64,000 nt of DNA, taken from positions 4,074,963-4,138,962 of the forward strand of contig JAQFVV010006208.1 of assembly GCA_028023455.1 (NCBI GenBank). The letters are read 5' to 3'. Position numbers and translations under genes: made by a program. This document shows, piece after piece, positions 32,746 to 44,284 of this stretch. The notes below the pieces were generated by a model that was given only the letters and a program-made list of their open reading frames with translations, did not search any database and had not been told where the DNA came from. This stretch comes from Epiperipatus broadwayi (Eukaryota > Onychophora > Udeonychophora > Euonychophora > Peripatidae). Positions within the stretch are counted from its first letter, which is position 1. Each line of letters starts with the position of its first letter.

Positions 32746-33429
32746 TAAATATATTTGTACTTTTATTTTTTTAAAGAGAAAGAGATTTCAACTACGTGAA
32801 TATTTTTAGGTTAACTGTTAAAACAGTCTAATTTGGGGTTATTTTATTGTCATATGATCCTTTATAGAAAGTTCACTGAGCTGTCTTTTCAATCTTCTCG
32901 GAGATTTATTAGCTGAATTATCCACTACATATTATTAGCATTTAATTATGTACCCTTTTTTTGTTGTCCCATTTTTTAAAATATATTGTAAAGTAATTTA
33001 CAATATTTATAAATTTGTAACTATCATGCAAATTTTATTTTTTAATTTATCATATAATTTTGTACGCATACGTTGTGTGTGTGAAATATGAAATTTCGTT
33101 TGGATAACGTAATGCTTTATCTATATTGGAACGTATCTTCCACTGCGTTATATTTAGACAATATTAGAGCACAATAAGAATACTGTACTCTTAACATAGA
33201 GTAACAAATTGATAAGATTTATTGTCAATGAAAGATGAAAATAAATTTAAGTAAATTAAAGCTCTGTGAATAAATGCACTGGGTAAATAATTAAATCAGA
33301 TATTTATTGCAAGTTTGAATAATCAGTGAAAAACAAATGATGATATAGAGCCAAATCTACAGTCCATTTTCTACATTTTGATCATCATCAATGAGGAGTA
33401 TTGATTTGTGTCTATACATTCCGAAGGAA
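32746..33429. other. No feature recognised
   Basis: AT-rich sequence with no coding frames. Confidence 0.5.
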
Positions 33430-33660
33430 CTTTTAACAACCCATAGGCTGTCATCAACCTATAGTCAAGGCAACCTCCTTTAACAATAAAGGTGATACCA
33501 TCTTTATCTATGGTCTGATATAATCTTAGAAGCCATTTTTATATTTTTAGGCTATCAACAATCTCAACCTGTAGTCAAGGCAACCTCCTTTAACAATAAT
33601 GCTGATACCATCTTTATTTATGGTCTGATAGTCTTAGAAGCCACTTTTATAGTTTTAATA
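33430..33660 (+). repeat. Two-copy tandem duplication, 110 bp
   Basis: GTCAAGGCAACCTCCTTTAA, then ATACCATCTTTAT and ATGGTCTGATA, occur at about 33464 and 33574, followed in both by CTTAGAAGCCA. Divergence is small. Confidence 0.85.
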
Positions 33661-35096
33661 CTCCTTATGCTAATAATTGAAGATTCAAACATTCTAAGGT
33701 TTAGAAACTTAGTTAACTTGCTTATACAATTATTTACGTGTTTGCATTAGTCTGTGTAAATTTTAGTGACTTCCATTTTATCATAACAACAGTAATCTTT
33801 GGGCTTTTGGTGAATATATAGCAAATAAAACATCAAATGACTTTCTGTTTACTTTCAACATGTTGTAAGTCAGCAGAGAAAGAAGTGATCCTTTAAGTTA
33901 ATTAATAAAAGAGGTATTTTTTTGTAATTAGAAAGTTGATAAAATGAGAAAATGAAATAGCCCTTGGATGTGGTTATTTAACATAATTCATGATAATCTT
34001 ATGTCTGTAATAAAAGCATTCACTCAGATCTCATCTTTACATCTTTAATCAATCAGAACCCCATGCTGACCCATCTGCAAGAAAGGCTTTAATTTGGTAT
34101 TCCCCAAATCTTTTGTAGACTATATTAGAACCAAAATGTTCATTGTGACTCTTATTAATCCAAATTTCACTGCTATCCCCTCTACAATACTGTTGCCTGT
34201 TTCATTTCCATATGTCAGGTGATCCTTTTGCACCAATCATGCCTTTGAGCATGCTGATCTAGAAGACCAGTATAATATCAAATCTCTTGTTGACACAATA
34301 TTTAGAGATTTAAAGAAAATAATACATCCAAACATATATGGATAAACTTGCTGATTGGCAAGACTTACAATCAAGATTTAAAGAATATAATATATCCATC
34401 CAAACATCTATGGACAACCTCGGTGGTTGGTAAGACTCGTAACCAAGTTCCCAAATATTTGTATCTTCAATCATGGTTAAAGTTTCTGTCTAATTTATTT
34501 CAGGGTACAGTTCCAAACAAAATGTTTCTCAAAATGATCAATTCAAGCTATGGTCTTGTGTAATAATTATCCAGAAGAAATGCTACAGCTTTTTCAAACT
34601 TGCTCATATTTCTCATTTCTACATCTGTTTGTGTTTCGTAAATCCACAATCAACTTCAAGCAATTGCTTAAAAAATATGTAAAATACTTTCAGCCCTATA
34701 ATGCATCTGTAATGATCACATACTAAAAACCATGTGGCTTGTATGCTACTCCACGATGTACTCAGAAGAAATAAGAAATCATTCAACTACTAATTATATT
34801 CTCAAATTTTTATTTAAGAACATCATGAACAAATTTTAATAATCTGCCTGTTGTGCACTCCCATAGCTTGAACTTTTATTGTCATTAACATCCCTCACAA
34901 AGACTCATTTTTGAAGTAATTATAGATTAGTTATGCATTTACTGCTACTTGAGTGATTAAACATTTCCTTTGTCCATATGTTGACATTTGTAAATAATAT
35001 GTTATCAATAAAAAAAAAAAAAGGCTTAAAAACTTTAAATGTTACTACAGATTGTATTTTTATTATTATTTTGTATTTCTTCTGGTCCTATCAAAC
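33661..35096. other. No gene; short duplication at 34.3 kb
   Basis: Around 34000-34720 the G+C content rises and short coding-like words appear (for example FEHADLEDQYNIKSLVDT and LADWQDLQSRFKEY in different frames), interrupted by stops. This could be an old retroelement fragment, but I cannot assign it. TTTAAAGAA(A/T)AT...ATCCAAACAT is duplicated with a spacing of about 68 bp (34309 and 34377). Confidence 0.4.
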
Positions 35097-35180
35097 GTTG
35101 GTGGTCTAGTGATTAGCATAGCTGCCTTCCAACAGCTGGCTCGGGTTCGCTTCCCGGTCAACACATTTGACATATGAAAA
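35097..35180 (+). mobile_element. tSINE copy with A-tail
   Basis: ACGTTGGTGGTCTAGTGATT, GCTGCCTTCCAACAGCTGG, then B-box-like CGGGTTCGCTTCCCGG and CAACACATTTGACATATG before a run of A. It is closest to the copy at 48.1 kb. No convincing target duplication is visible. Confidence 0.8.
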
Positions 35181-35518
35181 AAAAAAGACGGAAGTGATTA
35201 TATACATATAGCATTGGCTTCTTCCTGAATACTTTATTTACTTCTCACCAAAATATGAGAATCCAGATTACTTTTTATACTAATGATAAGTGAATCCACT
35301 GATTAATAGCTTTTTTATTATTATAAGAGAATACATAGAGATTTAAAAAGAGGACAGTCAAATGGCTATTTTGGTGGGGGGGGGGGATAGAAATTTGGAT
35401 TGTAAAAAAGACAGAGAAAGAGTAATGGGAGATTTTAAAAGATGAATTGGTTACATAAGTTTAGGAAAAAATGAGATATGGATAAAGAAAGTCAGTTAAA
35501 GATTGTTATATTCGCAAG
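35181..35518. other. AT-rich with poly-G run
   Basis: A run of ten G at about 35376, otherwise no feature. Confidence 0.5.
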
Positions 35519-36240
35519 TGTGACTGTGCGGCCAGCAATTAAATATATACTATGAAAAACTCACAATATTTCACATAATCAGAATAGCGAATAGTCCGCA
35601 ACAACTCTCTTTCTACAGTTCTCTAAAGTTCAATTCCCTCGATGTTCTTTCAGGCTGGCTGCTACAAAAACGGTTCACAATGAGCATACCTTAGCCCCAG
35701 TCCAGTTTAGCTGTACACGAACTCTTCGTAGTAAGCACTGCGACTGACCGTAAGCTCCTTACAGCTTCCGTCTCTGCAACAGTCTACTTCACTTGAAAAC
35801 CGCTGGAAACTCAACTCTTTATTCAGCTGCTATCCAGACAGTTTCCTCAGGCTGTGGTCTCCTTCAGCTATACCCGTGAACTACATTTCCACTGGGCGCT
35901 GGACATTAACCACAAGCACTGACGCTAGATGTCTCCTACTGGAATTGAACAGTTACTCTACTGTAGATGCACTCAAATACTAACTGCTACTCTCTGATGT
36001 AGTTGTTATATCATCCTTTTATAGCTTCCTGATAACTGCAACAATCAATTACATTGTCCAATAAAGTACGGTCTCTTATCTAGAAATATTTGCAATCCGC
36101 AAATACTTCTTGGAATTGTCGATCGCCATTACACTAATGCCTTAATTAAATTCCTCAGTTATCAGTGCGTGATCTAAAAACAATCTCTTGAATAAATTCT
36201 AGTTTTTCTGGAGTGCACAAACATGTCTGCCATTTTTACA
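35519..36240 (-). mobile_element. Putative solo LTR
   Basis: A 722-bp island clearly richer in G+C than its surroundings, beginning TG and ending CA on both strands. On the minus strand it starts TGTAAAAATGGCAGACATG, has a TATA-like CTATAAAAGG about 220 bp in (plus 36015-36024), and ends CACAGTCACA. There is no coding frame. I found no second copy or flanking 5-bp duplication, so the LTR call rests on size, ends and promoter-like content. It could be another kind of non-coding repeat. Confidence 0.45.
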
Positions 36241-36439
36241 AAATACTACAAAGATAAAAAGAGGAAGAAGAATTGGGCAAATAATGAAGGCTATATAACA
36301 AGTACAAATTAAAAGTGAAAATTTTAAAAGTAAAAGAAGAAAAATAAAGTAAAAAAGCTAAATTATTTTAAGAAAGGATAGGTAATAATTAAGTTTATTT
36401 TGTAATAATAGGCAATCTTTCTTGTTATGTAGTAACAAA

Positions 36440-36655
36440 TACATTCAAACAGGCAAAACTATCTATACGTATTGCCACTCAGTGCAAACCAGAATAATCA
36501 ATGGATGCCAAAATCCCCATCTAGTGCCTACTCATCCAATATTCCCAGACTAGTTTCTGGCTTGCACTGAGTGGCAATACGTATAGAGAGTTTTCCTTGT
36601 TTGAATAACAATTAAGAGCAAGCATAAGAAATGGTGATCATGTGTTGTTTATTGG
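36440..36655. repeat. HH1 short copy with inverted end
   Basis: The minus-oriented start AAACAGGCAAAACTATCTAT runs to CCCAGACTAGTTTCTGGCTT. There, inside hammerhead stem II, it switches to the plus-oriented end (GCACTGAGTGGCAATACG...GGTGATCATGTGTTGTTTATTGG). The break point coincides with the catalytic core. Confidence 0.8.
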
Positions 36656-36689
36656 CTTAAAAACAAATATATTATAAAAAAATTCAGAT

Positions 36690-37080
36690 ATTGGCACCTG
36701 GAATCCAAATATCTGGACTTCTTAATAAAAATAAATGTCAAAATCCTTCCTATTATTTATTTTCTCTTCTACGAGTGAGATCTTCACAAATGTAGATCCA
36801 TTATGGTGCCCTCTATCATAGAAATGAAGAAACGTTAGAACACTTTCTTATGGATTGTTTCCTACTTCTTCCTTGTCATACTGTTATCATTAACATGACT
36901 CATTCAAACTCACAATCAACAATCTCATAAAAAACATACAATGTGGTCATTTTCGTAATATAAAAATTAGTACATTTACTATTTTCACACTCTGGTTTGT
37001 AAAATGCTATCTAAGCTTTAATTCCACATCTCACAATACTAAATCACTTTTACTAAAAAACATTAAATAATATTAAAACC
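36690..37080 (+). pseudogene. LINE-Z C-terminal remnant
   Basis: Translated fragments HLESKYLDFLIKINVKILP and, in another frame, DPLWCPL followed by RNEETLEHFLMDC. These match the LINE-Z copy at 55.1-55.4 kb (VKSKYIDFLLKLNISSLP; CQLCNTANETIQHLLYNC). The CCHC-like finger near the C-terminus of the LINE ORF2 protein is split by an indel. A frameshift and stops show it is dead. Confidence 0.7.
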
Positions 37081-37339
37081 AGAGACCAAACCTGTGTACC
37101 AGTTGTCATTTTTGCAGCTACGTAAAATCTGATCTTATTCATAGCAACTCAGTGACTTGGCTATTGAATATACTACTTAATATGCATTAGATATATATTG
37201 ATTATTGCTCAATTATATGAACAACTATTTTATTGCTTTTCTATTTGAAATCTCTTTTGTTTCAATAAGACTTGTAAATAATCTACAATAGTAAACTTAA
37301 TAAAGTTGATTTAAAACTAAAATAATAGGCTTTTTTTTA

Positions 37340-37470
37340 ACATTTTAAAATTAATAATGCCATTTTATTCTTACTATTTCACCTTACAATTTTGACCATC
37401 CATCAGTCATCTTCAGAGCTATAATGTCTAAATGTCATTATAATTTAAAGAGTAAATCTTGCGTGATAAT
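37340..37470 (-). repeat. Single FB2-like arm
   Basis: TTTTGACCATCCATCAGTCA, then TCTTCAGAGC, resembles one FB2/FB1 arm with its hammerhead-like words on the minus strand. No partner arm was found nearby. Confidence 0.55.
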
Positions 37471-37559
37471 ATGTATATATGTATTTATTTTAATATTCTA
37501 TTTATACATAATATATAAGTGTGTATATTTATATACACCCTTCTATCTAAACAAAAATA

Positions 37560-38240
37560 ATAAATATACCAAATAACCTCAACACTTTCACACATTCTTT
37601 TAAAATCATGTAAATAAAGATACAATAAAAGACAAATGCCCCCCAAGATGTATTTCATGCTAAACCAGCACTCATCAGTTGGCCCAGGTCACCATCTCAT
37701 ACATATCTCCATTATTTATCTATAGTAAATTGTTACATTTTGAATTGCAAATCAAATTCACTCCAACTACTCTTTGACGCCATCCTCTTCATATAAATAC
37801 AGTAATGGTTATTACTAATCATTTGCTAAATTAGAGATTATCTCTAGCACATATGTAAATTTTAAACGTCAGTTAAAGATTAATGTATCTGATTTTTTTT
37901 TAAAATTGAGCACCCACATGGAGTTATCCGCATTTCTCTTTTGTCTTTTTTTGTATCTTTATTTATATGATTTTAAAAGAATATGTAGATGTGTTGAGGT
38001 TATTTAATACATTTATAAAGATGTTACTCATGTGAAAGAGAAATGCGAATAACTCCGTGTGTGTGTGCTTAATTAAAAAAAAGTAAGATATATTAATCAT
38101 TAACGTTTAAAGTTCATATTTATGCTAGAGACAATCTCTAGTTTAGTAAACGATTAGTAATAATTATTATAATATTTATCTGAAGTGGATGGTGTCAAAA
38201 ATGTGGGTGTAGTGAATTTGGCACTTGTAAATGAAAATGG
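37560..38240. repeat. HH2-type foldback element, second copy
   Basis: Same element as 18420-19265. The left arm (37565-37920, starting AATAACCTCAACACTTTC) and right arm (about 37960-38235) are inverted. The left arm includes the hammerhead on the minus strand. Shared words are CATATAAATACAGTAATGG and GATTATCTCTAGCACATATG. Confidence 0.8.
37634..37690 (-). ncRNA. HH2 hammerhead-like ribozyme
   Basis: Minus strand: GGGCCAA, CUGAUGA (intact), stem II GUGCU/AGCAU with loop GGUUU, GAAA (intact), UACAUC, then UUGG pairing with CCAA. The minimal stem III AU/AU leaves AUC as cleavage triplet. Distal stem I is unpaired in this copy. Confidence 0.6.
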
Positions 38241-38740
38241 AACAAAAAATTATAATTATTTTTTTCTCTATTCTTTAAATATCGATGTATCATAGTTCTG
38301 ATTTGTGTTTGAGAATTGAGAGTTCCATGTGATGTCATTATTTCCATCTGATTGGCTGTTACGTAAGCATGTTTAAGACGTATCTGTTGAAGGTTTTAGC
38401 TTTCACGTTATTACAATATCTGTTTGTGCTTAATAAATTTGATATATTTACATATGCAAATATGCATATTTATCCATATGTTTGCATTTATATTTTATAT
38501 TTGCGTACATATTTATAACTATAATTGTCTTATAAAAACCAATAGCCTCTGTTTAATTTATAAATTGAATAAAAATATACTTTTATTCGTCTATCTTTAA
38601 TAGCAGGCTAAAATCTTTAGATATTAATTTGCATCTGGTCACTACTTTCTTAATAATTTATTTTCTAGTATCTCATATTTAAAGTTAGATCAAAACACCT
38701 GTGCAAACGCTATTGTCTTTTTTTTTTTTTTGTATATAAT
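38241..38740. other. No feature recognised
   Basis: AT-rich sequence upstream of the Ty3-N 5' LTR, with a T-run at 38718-38731. Confidence 0.5.
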
Positions 38741-39539
38741 TGAAATGTCCGCGCGTATAAACCTGTAAATGTAAATAAAAGATTATTTGTTTTTATAAAT
38801 ACGCACGGATTTCTTCACTTTAATAACGTTCCCTTTATTGGAGAAATTTACTCCAGAAATTCGCTGGCGAGATCGTCCCAAAATTATAGATCAAATTAGA
38901 ATAGAATTTGTATAGAAATAAAGCTAGTTACTTACAAATTAGACTGTATATATTTATCCTCAGTAAATGAAGAAGAGGGAGAAAGCAACTAAAATGGTTA
39001 GACTGGATTAAAGTTAGAGTTGAAAGTGATAAAAGAGTAAAGAGTGGTTCAATGACAGACTAGTAAATCGATTAGCAATGATTAAGGACTAAAATGGAAC
39101 AGTAGCAAGCAAGAAGCACTTAATTGTTTGTGTATTGAAAAGGTTATTACCAGCGAAGAATAATTAACCGAAGTTTAACCGCAAGAAAGTTGGAAACGGA
39201 GATGGTTAATATATAACGTATAAATTGTGTGTGTTGATGTAAGCACTAATATCGCGGACTTTAATAGATTTATTCTATATGTGAAATTATATATGCATAT
39301 TTGTGTTTCAAGAGACATTTGATTTAAAAGCGCAAATATAACCAACTTGATTACTCTTTGGGTGGAATAAGCCTATTTTCATCTGAGGAAAATGAACAGC
39401 ATATAAATATTAATGGACTATTACCCCATTATGTTGTTTTTACCACTTTGTTGTTAAATAATTCTTGGTATATACACATTTTGAAGTATATTGTTTCTTT
39501 ATTTACCTTCCTGACTGGTCTTCAGAGACTCTCGGAATA
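38741..39539 (+). repeat. Ty3-N 5' LTR
   Basis: Starts TGAAATGTCCGCGCG and ends near GACTCTCGGAATA. Homologous to 41275-42101 throughout, for example AAAGATTATTTGTTTTTATA, AATTCGCTGGCGAGATCGTC and CTGACTGGTCTTCAGAGAC. The AATAAAAGATT near its start may be a polyadenylation region. TTGGCACAGTAATGACAGG follows at 39541 and could be the primer-binding site. Confidence 0.85.
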
Positions 39540-39608
39540 GTTGGCACAGTAATGACAGGATTGCTACAGGATTCGATGCAGCATCATTTCTACTGTGAAT
39601 AATAAAAT

Positions 39609-40340
39609 ATGGCAGCACTAAGTTCTGCAATCCATGAATTTGATATAACTAACATGGACACATGGAAAAGTTATGTAGAATACATGAGTATTATGTTTAT
39701 AAATAAAGTGGAAGATGAGCATCTCACAGTGGAACCCCTTCTCTATTTTGCAAGTCAGGATGTTATACAGCTTGCAAATAGACTTACTGATCCTAAACAT
39801 CTGAGGAACTTCAATAGAATGAAGTTGTAGAAATTTTAAATGGATATCTCTCTCATGGATAGCATGACTGAGATTGAGAAACTGAATTTAACTACCACAT
39901 GAAAAATAGGTGGACTATGATTTAGCTCTAAGGAAGTTGGCCAAAAATTATAATTTTGGTCCAGAAATAAATGACATTATTGGAACAACTGCAATATGGC
40001 ATAGAGGATGAAAATTTCTGAAAGGTATTGCTCGACTTTGACCGAAGTTATAAAAGAGCGGAGAAATGTGTCACACAAGAAGCTTTACAAAATAATGTGT
40101 TGGAATTTATAGAGGGACAACATTTGAAGAAAGCTTCGTTAACGAATCAAATACTAGTGAAACTTGTTGCAGAGCCCTATAGTGATAGACAAGAGCAAAA
40201 GTGCTATTGTTGTGGCAAACCCAGACATTTTAAAAATAAGTGTAAACATAGAAATAAAAAATTGTAGAAACTGTGATAAAAAGGATCATTCAACAGCGGT
40301 CTGTCATTTTGGGAAGGGCAGAGTGACTAATTTCATAAAA
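39609..40340 (+). pseudogene. Ty3-N gag-like gene with two zinc knuckles
   Basis: From ATG 39609: MAALSSAIHEFDITNMDTW and a Trp/Tyr-containing segment typical of Ty3 gag (SYVEYMSIMFINKVED), with a stop at 39830. Weak gag-like similarity continues in shifted frames. The frame at 40028-40267 gives the first knuckle CYCCGKPRHFKNKC (C-x2-C-x4-H-x4-C), and the frame 40164-40457 gives the second, CRNCDKKDHSTAVC. The knuckles lie in different frames, so a frameshift separates them. Gag packages the element RNA, and the knuckles bind nucleic acid. Confidence 0.8.
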
Positions 40341-40398
40341 CTGAATTATAAATCTGATGGCAGATTAAATTATGAGAATGTTAGTATAAAGAGACTGA

Positions 40399-40905
40399 AT
40401 GTTAGAGAAATGGACCACATTTTTAGACATTATTTGCAGACATACAGTAAAAATTGAAGCGGACATTGGAGCTGGTCTATTGATGATATTGCTCAGAGAT
40501 TGGATTCAAATTAGCAGAAAATATAAAGGGAAGATAACACTCCAAAATACAGACATGATAGCTATAAATGGCAATAAAATTGATATTCGAGGAAAAGTGG
40601 TAGTGCCTGTCAAATTAATTTTGAGTGTGAAATGTCTGGTGATTTACATAGTAAATACAAATTTCAGTTTATTGCTGGGAAGAAATTGGTTCCAACAACT
40701 GGATATTCTTGTAAATATGAATAATAAGTTGTTAAAATCCAGAACATTAAATACTGGTAGTGTGGCTATAGCAAATTGGGTGTGGAAAAAATCTAGGACT
40801 CCTTGGATTCGGTTAACAAAGCTAGCTCCATCTATTTGTAAAAATGATAAATACTGGGATAAGTTTTTAATAAGAGAATCAAACGAGGATATGAGACTTA
40901 CTTAA
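40399..40905 (+). pseudogene. Ty3-N aspartic protease-like frame
   Basis: An open frame of 168 codons. IEADIGAGLLMIL stands where retroviral-type proteases have the catalytic D-S/T-G-A (here D-I-G-A, so the Ser/Thr is replaced). TNFSLLLGRNWFQQLDI matches the conserved hydrophobic-G-R-x-W segment near the C-terminus of Ty3 proteases. About 90 residues separate the two, as in the family. It overlaps the end of the gag frame. The altered catalytic triplet suggests loss of activity. Confidence 0.8.
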
Positions 40906-41051
40906 TTGTAAATGGACACCAGGTAAAATCATATACTGAAAATAATATCAAAGATGTGTTAAAACCTTCACTATCATAACGAGGATACCTTGCGGGATAT
41001 TCATCTAAATAGATCTTTAGAAGAAGAATTAGAAAAAAAAAAGGTTTTTGA

Positions 41052-41246
41052 TTGGAGGATTTAATTACTGATTCAGACCAACTTAAAGTAATTAATGATA
41101 AACAAATGTTTGTAGAGGAAAAAGAAAACAGAATTACTTTAAAAGAAGAAGAAAAGTTATACCCAAAACTCCACATAAAAGTAAACCACCTGAGTAAATG
41201 TAAAAATAAACCACCTGCCAAATTTAAAGATATAGTAATAAATTAA
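41052..41246 (+). pseudogene. Possible pol C-terminal tail of Ty3-N
   Basis: 64 codons, acidic/Lys-rich, ending NKPPAKFKDIVIN just before the purine tract. Many Ty3 pol proteins end in a similar R/K-x-PP-x-R/K-F/Y-K-D-x-V motif, so this may be the extreme C-terminus left after deletion of RT, RNase H and integrase. The homology call rests on a short motif. Confidence 0.5.
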
Positions 41247-41274
41247 GTCAGTATTTCTAGAGTAGGGGGAGGAG

Positions 41275-42101
41275 TGAAATGTATGCACTTGTAAAACCGT
41301 ATATGTTAATAAAAGATAATTTATTTTTATAAATATTCAAGGATTTCTTCACTTTAATAATGTTTGCTTTATTGGAGAAAATCACTCTAGAAATTCGCTG
41401 GAAAAATCGTCCCAAAATTATAGAGAAAATTAGAATAGATTTTGTATTCAATTAAAACTAGTTGCATACAAATTAGATCATATATGTATTTCTTTCCCAG
41501 TAAATGAAGAAGAGGGAGGAAGCAGCTAAAATAGTTAGACTGGATTAAAGTTGGTGTTGATTTGAAGTGATAACAGATGAGCAGAGAAGGGTGGTTCAGT
41601 GATAGACAAGTAGATCGACTAGCAGTGATTAAAGACTAAAATGAAGTAGTGGTAAACAAGAAGCAGTTAATTGTTCATGTACTGAAAAGGTTATTACCAG
41701 TGAAGAGTAATTAACCAAATTTTAATCAAAACACAATAGACAAATTGGAAATGGAGATGGTCAATACATAACATATATGAATTGTGTGCACTGATGTAAG
41801 CACCAATACCGTGAACTTTAATAGCTTTATTTTCTATGTGAAATTATACATGATTATTTGTGTTTCGAGAGACATTTGATTTAAAAGCACAAATATAACA
41901 ACTGGATTACTCCTGGTGTGGAAGAAGCCTATTTTCATCTGAGAAAAATAAACAGAATATGGATATTAATGGATTATTACCCTTTTATGTTGTTTTTACT
42001 ACATTATTATTTGTTATTAAATAAATCTTGTTATTTATATGTTTCAAAGTATATTATTTGTTATTTAACTCCCTGACTGGTCTTTAGAGACCCCCAGGAC
42101 A
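41275..42101 (+). repeat. Ty3-N 3' LTR
   Basis: Starts TGAAATGTATGCAC directly after the purine tract and ends near CCCCCAGGACA. It contains a second copy of every block listed for the 5' LTR, with scattered substitutions and a few indels. About 28 bp longer than the 5' LTR. Confidence 0.85.
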
Positions 42102-42264
42102 CATCAGAAATAAATATTCATTGTTTTGAAAATTTCTTTGTTGTATCTTCATTGTAATTGTTATTATTGATATTACTGCTATTTTTTTTAAAGTGACCAT
42201 TTTAAATCATATGATATGCGCATACACAAATATGTATATATAATATAAAAAGCATTCCAATAGC

Positions 42265-42420
42265 TCCAAACAAGCTTTTTTTTAATGATAAATGCTACAA
42301 GAGAAAGCATTCAAATCATCTTTATCTAGGATTGTCCCCATTCCCAGGCTGGTTTCGAGCTATGGGTCTCTTCAGTGAGGAGCTAGGCACCAGATACTAC
42401 TGCTATTTTGATCATTATTA
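42265..42420 (-). repeat. HH3 half copy
   Basis: CAAGCTTTTTTTTAATGATA, AATGCTACAAGAGAAAGCAT, then the minus-strand hammerhead-like segment (about 42340-42395): CUCCUCA, CUGAAGA, a short stem GA...UC, GAAAC and CAGCC before UGGG. Only one arm is present. Confidence 0.65.
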
Positions 42421-43469
42421 AATAGATTCACATATGCCTAGGTCAGTGATGTATCTTCATATATATCTTATTATAAGTGTGTACATATACATTGATAATC
42501 AAGGGTTTGAGATATCCTTCAACAATTCTTAAATGTAGTAATAATTTAATGAGTAAATCTTGAGAGATAATTTATTGCTACATTAAAAAACTTCTTCCTG
42601 TCCTACTGAATTTTTGATTTGCTTACATAATTAATGAATATTATTTGTTCCTTGTAGCTATTAAAATTTAATTGTTTACTGTTTAAATTAATAATTGGAA
42701 ATTTATCCTGTATATTTTAAAAGTATTTGTATTGACAGCATTAAATGTTAAAGTTTAAATTCCATTTAAAGGCCAGGCGCATATGGAGTGTTATTTTTTT
42801 TAAAAATAAAAATGATAATTTGAATAACGTGCTCTAAATGTTAGAACTCTATTTTTACGCTTTTGAAAATCTAATAACTGGTATATCAATCTTGCTTAAT
42901 AAGTACTGTATTTGTTTTTATACACCATTTTCAACTCAATCTATGCAAGGTGTGTGTGCGCGTCATTTTTTTGAATTTGCTTTTTACAAGCAATATACAA
43001 ATTTTGTATTGGAGTATATATGTGGAGATTTATAAAAAGTAATATATAGAAAACTACAACTAATGATAATACCAATTTCTCTTCCATTAGATAAAAATCA
43101 TGTAATCTTTTTTAACAAATAACTTTCCTTCCAATAAGTCTTACCTCATTTACTTTACAAGCCTGAAATATTATCTGTAAAATGTAATCAAATTCTCCGC
43201 CCCCCCCCCCCCGCAAGAACTTGAATAAAAAAAATTGTAATTCTAAAGTACCTGTTGATTACTATTAATCAAAATTCCTAATTCCAAGGGTTTTGTTTGG
43301 GGGGGGGGGTCTGAAATTTTTTGGACCCCCCCCCTATTATAAACTCAAACTCTTCTGCAAATTTAATAAATATTAATTTTATTATTTATATCAGTATATT
43401 TTGAAAATACTTTACATATATTTATTAACATTAATAACAATAATATACATGAAAATACAGAATATGCTT
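42421..43469. other. No gene; poly-C and poly-G runs
   Basis: C-runs at about 43199-43212 and 43326-43333 and a G-run at about 43302-43310, otherwise AT-rich. The 65-codon frame at 42838 has no domain. Confidence 0.5.
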
Positions 43470-43560
43470 ATAATATTCATTAAGGCTGTAACCTCAATCA
43501 CATGCGTATAAAATGCGATAGTAGGGACCTCTACAGGTCTTAAAACCACATGCTTACTCT
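43470..43560 (-). repeat. Repeat F, minus copy
   Basis: GTATAAAATGCGATAGTAGG, then GACCTCTACAGGTC, is mirrored at 61985-62065 (TAGAGGTCCCTACTATCGCA). About 90 bp, well conserved in two places 18 kb apart. Unknown family. Confidence 0.7.
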
Positions 43561-43771
43561 TGGAAAAAAATTCTCTCAAAAATATTATATACCAGTAATA
43601 AAACAAATAAAACAATATTTTATAATTTTGTCTGGATAATAGTTTTGTGAATTAATGGTATTTGGATTAATAATTATAGATCTGTATTAGGATTATTATT
43701 TTGTAGTATTTTTATTCTTATATATATCTGAAATAATTATATTAAATATTTTTCTATTATCTAGAAATTAT

Positions 43772-44165
43772 TAAAGTGGAAGTCAACGTCCGATATTCAC
43801 CATTTCTTAAATATTATAAATCTCCATGCACTCACCTGCCAGTAGAATCGCTTAATTTTAGAGCGTATTTGTATATACACCAACTCCCACTGACCATGCT
43901 TAAATCAGGACTTGAGTTTATTGTGTGCTTGATGTTATAATCAAATATTGAATTACAATCAATATTTGATTATAACATCAGGCACACAATAGACTCAAGT
44001 CCTGATTTAAGCATGGGCAGTGGGAGTTGGTGTATATACAAATATGCTCTTAACTTAAATGATTCACTTAAGTTTTTAAAACTCTTACTGGTGGACGAGT
44101 GTGTGAAGATTTATAATATTTAAGAAATGGCACATTGTCAGAGGTTGACTTCCGCTTTAATAATT
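43772..44165. repeat. FB3 long palindrome with TIRs
   Basis: Begins TTAAAGTGGAAGTCAAC and ends with the inverse GTTGACTTCCGCTTTAAT. Arms of about 180 bp, with central ATTATAATCAAATATTGA / TCAATATTTGATTATAA and TCAAGTCCTGATTTAAGCAT. The right arm carries a small insertion near 44055-44085. It resembles a palindromic MITE. Confidence 0.85.
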
Positions 44166-44284
44166 TCAAAATTTTCAGTGCTTTACAATAATAATTTTTA
44201 TTATCTAGAATATATTTTTAATTTATCTAAAAGTCCATAAAATTCACTTATGTAAATAGGTATATTTTGGTAATAACAAAAATG

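Larger units (their letters stand above)
38741..42101 (+). mobile_element. Ty3-N: non-autonomous Ty3-type LTR retrotransposon
   Basis: Two related LTRs flank an interior of only about 1.7 kb. In order the interior holds a primer-binding-site candidate directly after the 5' LTR, a gag-like frame, two CCHC zinc knuckles, an aspartic protease-like frame, a short frame resembling the end of a pol protein, and a purine tract (AGTAGGGGGAGGAG, 41260-41274) touching the 3' LTR. There is no RT, RNase H or integrase. The LTRs differ at many positions, so the insertion is old. No matching target duplication is apparent. Confidence 0.85.

Noticed and set aside
34000-34720. Coding-like words as a LINE
   Set aside because: Frames are too broken and no conserved RT or finger motif can be aligned; left as unassigned.
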